Source: Marinobacter nanhaiticus D15-8W (lineage in GTDB: Bacteria; Pseudomonadota; Gammaproteobacteria; Pseudomonadales; Oleiphilaceae). From it: a stretch of 64,000 nt of DNA. The notes under the pieces were generated by a model. It saw only the letters and a program-made list of their open reading frames with translations, had not been told where the DNA came from and ran no database searches. The stretch covers positions 558,001-622,000 of the forward strand of contig NZ_AP028878.1 in NCBI RefSeq assembly GCF_036511935.1. The letters run 5' to 3'. How positions within the stretch are numbered: the first letter of the stretch is position 1; the number at the start of each line of letters is the position of its first letter. The translations under genes and the position numbers were made by a program. Below, piece by piece: positions 60,238 through 64,000 of this stretch.

Positions 60238-60606
60238 ATGGCATTCAATCTTCATCCCCACCGGGTTGCGGTCTATGGCACGCTCAAGCGTGGGCGCTCC
60301 AACCATGGCTTCCTGAAAGGCGCACGCTATCTGGGCACGGATCGGTTGGTGACGATCACGCTCTACGATCTCGGACCTTGCCCGGCGGCGCGAATGGAAA
60401 AATCCCAGGGGGTCGAGGTGGAGGTCTATGCGGTCACGCCGCGAGGTCTGAATCGGCTGGATCAGTTGGAGGAGCATATCCCCCGATCGCCGGAGCGTAG
60501 CGTTTACGATCGCAAGGAAGTGGGCACCCGCCATGGGCCGGCGTGGGTCTATCTGTATAACCTGCCGGTGAAGGGGTTTCGGCGGATTGTGCGGGGTGGC
60601 TGGTAG
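60238..60606 (+). CDS. Gamma-glutamylcyclotransferase-like (AIG2/GGCT) protein
   Basis: A 122-residue single-domain protein. The signature 'VAVYGTLKRGRSNHGFLKGA' near the N-terminus is the GGCT/AIG2 substrate loop (YGTLK-G). 'VEVEVYAVTPRGLNRLDQLE' continues the fold and supplies the acidic residues near the active site (LDQLEEH). Enzymes of this fold cyclise gamma-glutamyl amines to 5-oxoproline. Possible substrates are gamma-glutamyl amines or tRNA/cell-wall-related peptides; not decidable. Confidence 0.88.
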   Translation: MAFNLHPHRVAVYGTLKRGRSNHGFLKGARYLGTDRLVTITLYDLGPCPAARMEKSQGVEVEVYAVTPRGLNRLDQLEEHIPRSPERSVYDRKEVGTRHGPAWVYLYNLPVKGFRRIVRGGW

Positions 60607-60615
60607 GAAAAGAAA

Positions 60616-60831
60616 GGTTCATCGCGGATTAGCGTGACAGGGAGCCGGGAGTCATCCGCACGAGTCGTAAGACCGCGGGCGCCTTCGGCGCCTCAGAAGC
60701 TGAAGCATCTGCTACATGCTCGAGTTATCTGAAAAATGTAGCCGACGCTTCAGTTTCGGAGCAGCCCGCAGGGCTGCCCATTCCCGGAATGGCTTGCCGT
60801 TACGCGGATTCCCGCTTAAGTGCGAGGAACC
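60616..60831 (-). repeat. Full copy B of the ~210-bp structured intergenic repeat
   Basis: Reads on the minus strand from GGTTCCTCGCACTTAAG to GCGATGAACC, and aligns end to end with copy A (5020-5228). Internal landmarks are the hairpin GCAGCCCTGCGGGCTGC and GGCGCCGAAGGCGCC, each joined to GAAGCTGAAGC or GCTTCAGCTTC motifs around TGTAGCAGATGC and TCGGCTACA. It follows the GGCT-like gene and ends 5 bp before a terminator. Confidence 0.8.
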
Positions 60832-60836
60832 AAAAG

Positions 60837-60858
60837 AAAGCCCCTGGATAGGGGCTTT
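60837..60858 (-). terminator. Intrinsic terminator of the DUF805 gene (possibly bidirectional)
   Basis: AAAGCCCC / GGGGCTTT, perfect 8-bp stem, 6-nt loop. On the minus strand the stem ends in TTT followed by CTTTTGG. It lies 26 bp after the DUF805 stop. Confidence 0.8.
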
Positions 60859-60884
60859 ACGCTGTAGGCGCTTTCGGAACGCGC

Positions 60885-61226
60885 TCAGGCGGTAGCCGGC
60901 TGCGCGCCGTAAGCGTTTTCACCCTGGCTAGGCTGGGCGAGCATCACGATCAGGATGATCCAGCCGATCAGCGGGATCAGCGCCACCAACTGCCACCAAC
61001 CGGATTTTCCGGTGTCGTGTAGGCGCCGTGCGGCGATGCTGATGCTGGGGATCAGGACCGCAAGCGAGAACAACGTGGAAATAACCATCGTGCCAACCAC
61101 GACGTCCAATACGGTGAGCACGATCAGGGCAATGAAATAGACCAGGAAGAACATCCAGTACTGGGTACGGCTTGCGCGGCCCGAGAAGTTGGCAAAATTA
61201 CGAAAAGCGTCGATGAAGTGTTCCAC
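60885..61226 (-). CDS. DUF805 family inner-membrane protein
   Basis: A 113-residue protein. The family opening 'HFIDAFRNFANFSGRASRTQ' then 'YWMFFLVYFIALIVLTVLDV' and the signature 'SIAARRLHDTGKSGWWQLVA' are clear; three to four TM helices. The start is taken as GTG at 61226 because GAGG lies 7 bases upstream and conserved family sequence begins there; an ATG at 61322 would add 32 non-conserved residues. DUF805 (YhaH/YhaI-like) proteins have no established function. Ends at a clear terminator. Confidence 0.9.
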   Translation of the reverse strand: MEHFIDAFRNFANFSGRASRTQYWMFFLVYFIALIVLTVLDVVVGTMVISTLFSLAVLIPSISIAARRLHDTGKSGWWQLVALIPLIGWIILIVMLAQPSQGENAYGAQPATA

Positions 61227-61450
61227 GTTGCATCCTCTGTATGCTGTTGTTCGGCATCTTGCCGAGTCCCTCGTTAACCGCCAGCCTCCCTGGCGGAGAA
61301 AGGAAGAGTAGCAGGCTGACACCCTTCCTTATGTCTCGATTTGTTACAGATGTTGTCTGATCCATACGTTATCGGGCTCGGATTCTGCGCCATCAATGTT
61401 ACGCTGTCTTTGTTCCTGTCGTATCCATCGATCACAGGGAGGGCCGAGCC

Positions 61451-62098
61451 ATGAGCAAGGTGTTCAAGAATCGGATAGACGCGGGACAACAACTGGCTGA
61501 CAAGCTGGAAGAACTCACCCTCGAAGACAATGCCCTGGTCCTCGGGCTCCCCCGCGGCGGGCTGCCGGTCGCGGCGGAAGTGGGCAATCGCCTGAATCTC
61601 GAACTGGACGTGTTCAACGTACGCAAGCTGGGCGTGCCCGGCCAGCCTGAAGTCGCCATGGGCGCGCTGACCGAAGACGGTACCCGCTACCTCAACCATG
61701 ACCTGATTAGCGCCTTGCGGATCAGCGATGCCGACATCGAGCAGGTCGCTGCCCGTGAGCAGGAAACCCTGGATCGGCGGGCGAGGGAATATCGGGAAGG
61801 TCGTCAACAGCCGAGTTTCGACGGACGCCAGGTCATCCTGATCGACGATGGTTTGGCCACCGGTGCTACCATGCGTGCCGTGATCGAATCCGTGCGTCGC
61901 CAAAAGCCTTCGCGAATTACGGTAGCCGTGCCCGTCGCAGCGCGGGATAGCGCGGACAGCATGCGTGGGATCACCGATGACTTCGTTTGCCCGTTGGAAC
62001 CGAGGGATTTCCGTGGCGTAGGGCTGTGGTACCAGGATTTCGCGCAGGTCAGCGACGACGAAGTCATTGGGATCCTCGCACGCGCCCGGCGGCCATAG
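61451..62098 (+). CDS. Phosphoribosyltransferase family protein
   Basis: A 215-residue type I PRTase-fold protein. The PRPP-binding motif is 'QVILIDDGLATGATMRAVIE' (about 131-150). N-terminal 'ALVLGLPRGGLPVAAEVGNR' and 'DVFNVRKLGVPGQPEVAMGA' match the stand-alone group annotated as phosphoribosyltransferase, often found near stress genes. Substrate base unknown. The C-terminal 'FRGVGLWYQDFAQVSDDEVI' is characteristic of the group. Confidence 0.9.
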   Translation: MSKVFKNRIDAGQQLADKLEELTLEDNALVLGLPRGGLPVAAEVGNRLNLELDVFNVRKLGVPGQPEVAMGALTEDGTRYLNHDLISALRISDADIEQVAAREQETLDRRAREYREGRQQPSFDGRQVILIDDGLATGATMRAVIESVRRQKPSRITVAVPVAARDSADSMRGITDDFVCPLEPRDFRGVGLWYQDFAQVSDDEVIGILARARRP

Positions 62099-62123
62099 CT
62101 GGATGGAATTGCGCCCCCAGGGA

Positions 62124-63104
62124 TTATTCCTCGTCGTCGGGGGTGATACGCCTCAGGATCAAGTCCTTACCCAGCTCATAGTCGTCGAAATCCCGGGCCA
62201 GCCAGAGGTTGCCCTTGTAAAACCTGCCGGCTTCGAACTCGATCTCATCGATATGTGGCGCACCGTGGTGGGAGAGTTGGTAGCGCGAGCTGAAGTGGGT
62301 AAGGACCAGGTTGGGCAGCCTCACGGATTCCGCGAAGCGCGCGACCTGTTCGGCCGAGCTGTGCTGCGGTGCCGGTCCTACCCGGTTGGAGACCGCCTGG
62401 GTGTAGGTGGATTCGTGGATCAGTACGTGAGCGTCGAGACAGGTCTCGCGTAGCAGTTCCGGCGAATCGTTATCACCACCGACCACAATACACCGGGGCT
62501 CGCGGGTAATCGCCGTGTAGGCGTCGCTCTTGAGCACGCGGCCGTCGTTCAGAACCACGTCACGCCCGCGCTGGAGTTCACCCCACGCCGGTCCGGGCTC
62601 CACATCGTCGAATTCCAACTGGTCAGTGAGCAGCTTGCGCTCCAGGTTCTTCTCCGTAAATCGAAAGGCCACGCAAGGCACCCGATGGGACAATGGTGCG
62701 GTCGTCACCTCCACATACGCATCCGACCAGACCAAATCCGCCGCGCCCCACTCGAAAAACGCCAGTTCATAGCCCAATTGGGAATCGCAGGCCGCCAGCG
62801 CCGTTTCCACAAACGCCCGAATCGGCGCCGGTGCGATCAATGGCAATGGCTCCGTCCGGCCGGACATTGACGCGCTGGCTAACAGACCGGGCAGTCCAAA
62901 CGCATGATCCCCATGAACATGGGTAATAAAGATCGCTCGCAACTGGACCAGCGAATGCCGCGTATGCAGCAACTGGTGCTGGGTGCCTTCGCCGCAATCG
63001 ATCAGATACCAACCCCGGGGCCCGCCGTGCTGCAAGGCGAGGGCGGTGACATTGCGGATCTTGGTTGGGGTGCCGGCTGAGGTGCCGAGGAAAGTGAAGC
63101 GCAT
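62124..63104 (-). CDS. rnz: Ribonuclease Z
   Basis: A 326-residue metallo-beta-lactamase-fold endonuclease that processes tRNA 3' ends. Zinc-binding motif 'IFITHVHGDHAFGLPGLLAS' (HxHxDH) near residue 60, N-terminal 'FTFLGTSAGTPTKIRNVTAL', 'YLIDCGEGTQHQLL', 'IVVGGDNDSPELLRE', 'LIHESTYT' and 'LVLTHFSSRY' near the C-terminus. Length agrees with the short-form enzyme. Convergent with the PRTase gene, 25 bp apart. Confidence 0.95.
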   Translation of the reverse strand: MRFTFLGTSAGTPTKIRNVTALALQHGGPRGWYLIDCGEGTQHQLLHTRHSLVQLRAIFITHVHGDHAFGLPGLLASASMSGRTEPLPLIAPAPIRAFVETALAACDSQLGYELAFFEWGAADLVWSDAYVEVTTAPLSHRVPCVAFRFTEKNLERKLLTDQLEFDDVEPGPAWGELQRGRDVVLNDGRVLKSDAYTAITREPRCIVVGGDNDSPELLRETCLDAHVLIHESTYTQAVSNRVGPAPQHSSAEQVARFAESVRLPNLVLTHFSSRYQLSHHGAPHIDEIEFEAGRFYKGNLWLARDFDDYELGKDLILRRITPDDEE

Positions 63105-63267
63105 GATATTCCCCTGGTTTCAAGCGCCTGCCGACGCGGTGGGTTTCCCGATTCCCATCCTCCCAAATTCCTGATCTGGATCAAGGTCCACGGCATCGGG
63201 GAGCATAGGATATTTTGTAAGCAAGGTGTTTTTTCGGCGAGAGCCGGTCACACAAGGAGGCAAGATC

Positions 63268-63720
63268 ATGAGTTCACTGATTCCGCATCGTGGTTCTGTT
63301 TTGGCCAGTTTTCAGGATGAGATTAATCGTCTATTTGGCGATCGCGGCCTGGGGTGGCCGTTTGAGGAAGGCGAAGCCTCCGGGCTGGCGGCAAACTGGA
63401 CGCCGGCTGTCGATATCAAGGAAGAGGAGAAGGAGTATATTGTCCGTGCGGATCTTCCGGGCGTCGATCCCAAGCAGATTGAGGTTTCCCTGGAGTCCGG
63501 GGTGTTGACCATTAAGGGCGAAAGGCAGGACGAGAAGAAGACAGAAGAGAACGGTTTCCACCGCGTTGAGCGCTTCAGCGGATCATTTTTCCGCCGCATA
63601 GCCCTACCTAAATCCACGGACGAAGACCAGGTGAAAGCCCGCGCAGTAAATGGCGTACTGGAAATTCATGTGCCCAAGGCTGAAGCCAAGGGCGCCAAGC
63701 GTATCGAGGTTGAAGCCTGA
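63268..63720 (+). CDS. Hsp20-family small heat-shock protein
   Basis: A 150-residue chaperone. A perfect AAGGAGG precedes the ATG at 63268, which excludes the in-frame Met at 63226. N-terminal arm 'SVLASFQDEINRLFGDRGLG', then the alpha-crystallin domain from 'WTPAVDIKEEEKEYIVRADL' through 'GVLTIKGERQDEKKTEENGF' and 'RRIALPKSTDEDQVKARAVN' to 'GVLEIHVPK'. It holds unfolded proteins under heat and other stress. A terminator follows directly. Confidence 0.96.
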   Translation: MSSLIPHRGSVLASFQDEINRLFGDRGLGWPFEEGEASGLAANWTPAVDIKEEEKEYIVRADLPGVDPKQIEVSLESGVLTIKGERQDEKKTEENGFHRVERFSGSFFRRIALPKSTDEDQVKARAVNGVLEIHVPKAEAKGAKRIEVEA

Positions 63721-63722
63721 TA

Positions 63723-63755
63723 CGCCCGGGCGGAGCGACTAACTCCGCCCGGGCG
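63723..63755 (+). terminator. Intrinsic terminator of the hsp20 gene
   Basis: A perfect 13-bp GC-rich stem (63723-63735 with 63743-63755), 7-nt loop, followed by CTGTTTCT. It starts 2 bp after the hsp20 stop. It may also serve the convergent partial gene. Confidence 0.82.
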
Positions 63756-63762
63756 CTGTTTC

Positions 63763-64000
63763 TCACGAAGCCGCCTTCTCCGCCTGATACCGCTCCCTTC
63801 CAGCACGTTCTTTCAACCTTTCGATACATTCCTTGAACGTCCGACTGATCAGCGTCTGATCTTCAACCATCGCCATCATCGGCCAGGTGGCCTGTTCGCC
63901 GATACGGATGTACATGTCCAGGTCGGCGTCGGTGGGATTGGCGAGTACCTTGCGGTAGAGCGTCGGTTTGAACGGGAACTGGATGTTGATGTCTCCCAGA
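63763..64000 (-). CDS. Unrecognised protein, C-terminal 78 residues
   Basis: A reading frame that enters from beyond the window and stops at 63763-63765 on the minus strand. The visible part begins 'LGDINIQFPFKPTLYRKVLA' and continues 'DMYIRIGEQATWPMMAMVED', ending in a basic helix 'TFKECIERLKERAGRERYQA' and EKAAS. Composition and third-position GC look like a real gene, but the family is not recognised. Confidence 0.65.
   Translation of the reverse strand, partial: LGDINIQFPFKPTLYRKVLANPTDADLDMYIRIGEQATWPMMAMVEDQTLISRTFKECIERLKERAGRERYQAEKAAS

Overview
The window looks like a chromosomal segment of a GC-rich marine or halophilic gammaproteobacterium, most plausibly of the Marinobacter type. 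This rests on the gene set (monomeric isocitrate dehydrogenase, two TRAP transport systems, PhoX, YebG under a LexA box, YaeQ, SixA-CHAD) and not on a marker gene, so the genus is an inference. No rRNA, tRNA, CRISPR array, complete insertion sequence or prophage was seen.

Layout. 1-9033: a partial phosphate/phosphonate binding protein with a Pho box, then a probable 2-hydroxyacid/2-oxoacid locus on the plus strand: TRAP transporter (SBP, DctQ, DctM), an HbpS/GlcG-like protein, and glycolate oxidase glcDEF. 9043-18527: a SixA-CHAD fusion, a BASS-family transporter, a DUF1127 protein divergent from a LysR regulator, an SDR, an unusual double periplasmic-binding-domain protein, and PhoX. 18528-22089: repeats, monomeric IDH and a long intergenic stretch. 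22090-28665: a TAXI-type TRAP system followed by a DctB/DctD-like two-component pair, with a good sigma-54 promoter in front of the transporter. 28674-36490: LexA-controlled yebG, a META lipoprotein, yaeQ, then a loose catabolic/salvage group (GntR regulator, amidohydrolase, SnoaL-like, two SDRs, nucleoside deoxyribosyltransferase, ketopantoate-reductase-like). 37452-54082: a two-armed exopolysaccharide cluster. 54454-58496: a FAN1-type nuclease and a nuclease-helicase. 58583-64000: AGCS symporter, gamma-glutamylcyclotransferase-like protein, DUF805 protein, phosphoribosyltransferase, RNase Z, Hsp20 and a partial unknown gene.

The most interesting system is the exopolysaccharide cluster. It carries clear relatives of xanthan GumD, GumM, GumH and GumK, plus export, chain-length, polymerase and flippase proteins. 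No GumI-, GumL- or GumF/G-like gene is present, so the simplest prediction is a xanthan-core polymer (Glc-Glc-Man-GlcA) without the terminal mannose. Three additions are unexpected: a MurA-like and a MurB-like enzyme encoded back to back beside gumD, a periplasmic GH5 glycanase inside the transferase operon, and a BY-kinase-like protein whose nucleotide-binding motifs are all degraded.

The second is a repeat family of about 210 bp. Two full copies lie at 5020-5228 (+) and 60616-60831 (-), with partial or rearranged copies at about 11991-12110 and 18581-18940. The last is split by a 227-bp element with terminal inverted repeats.
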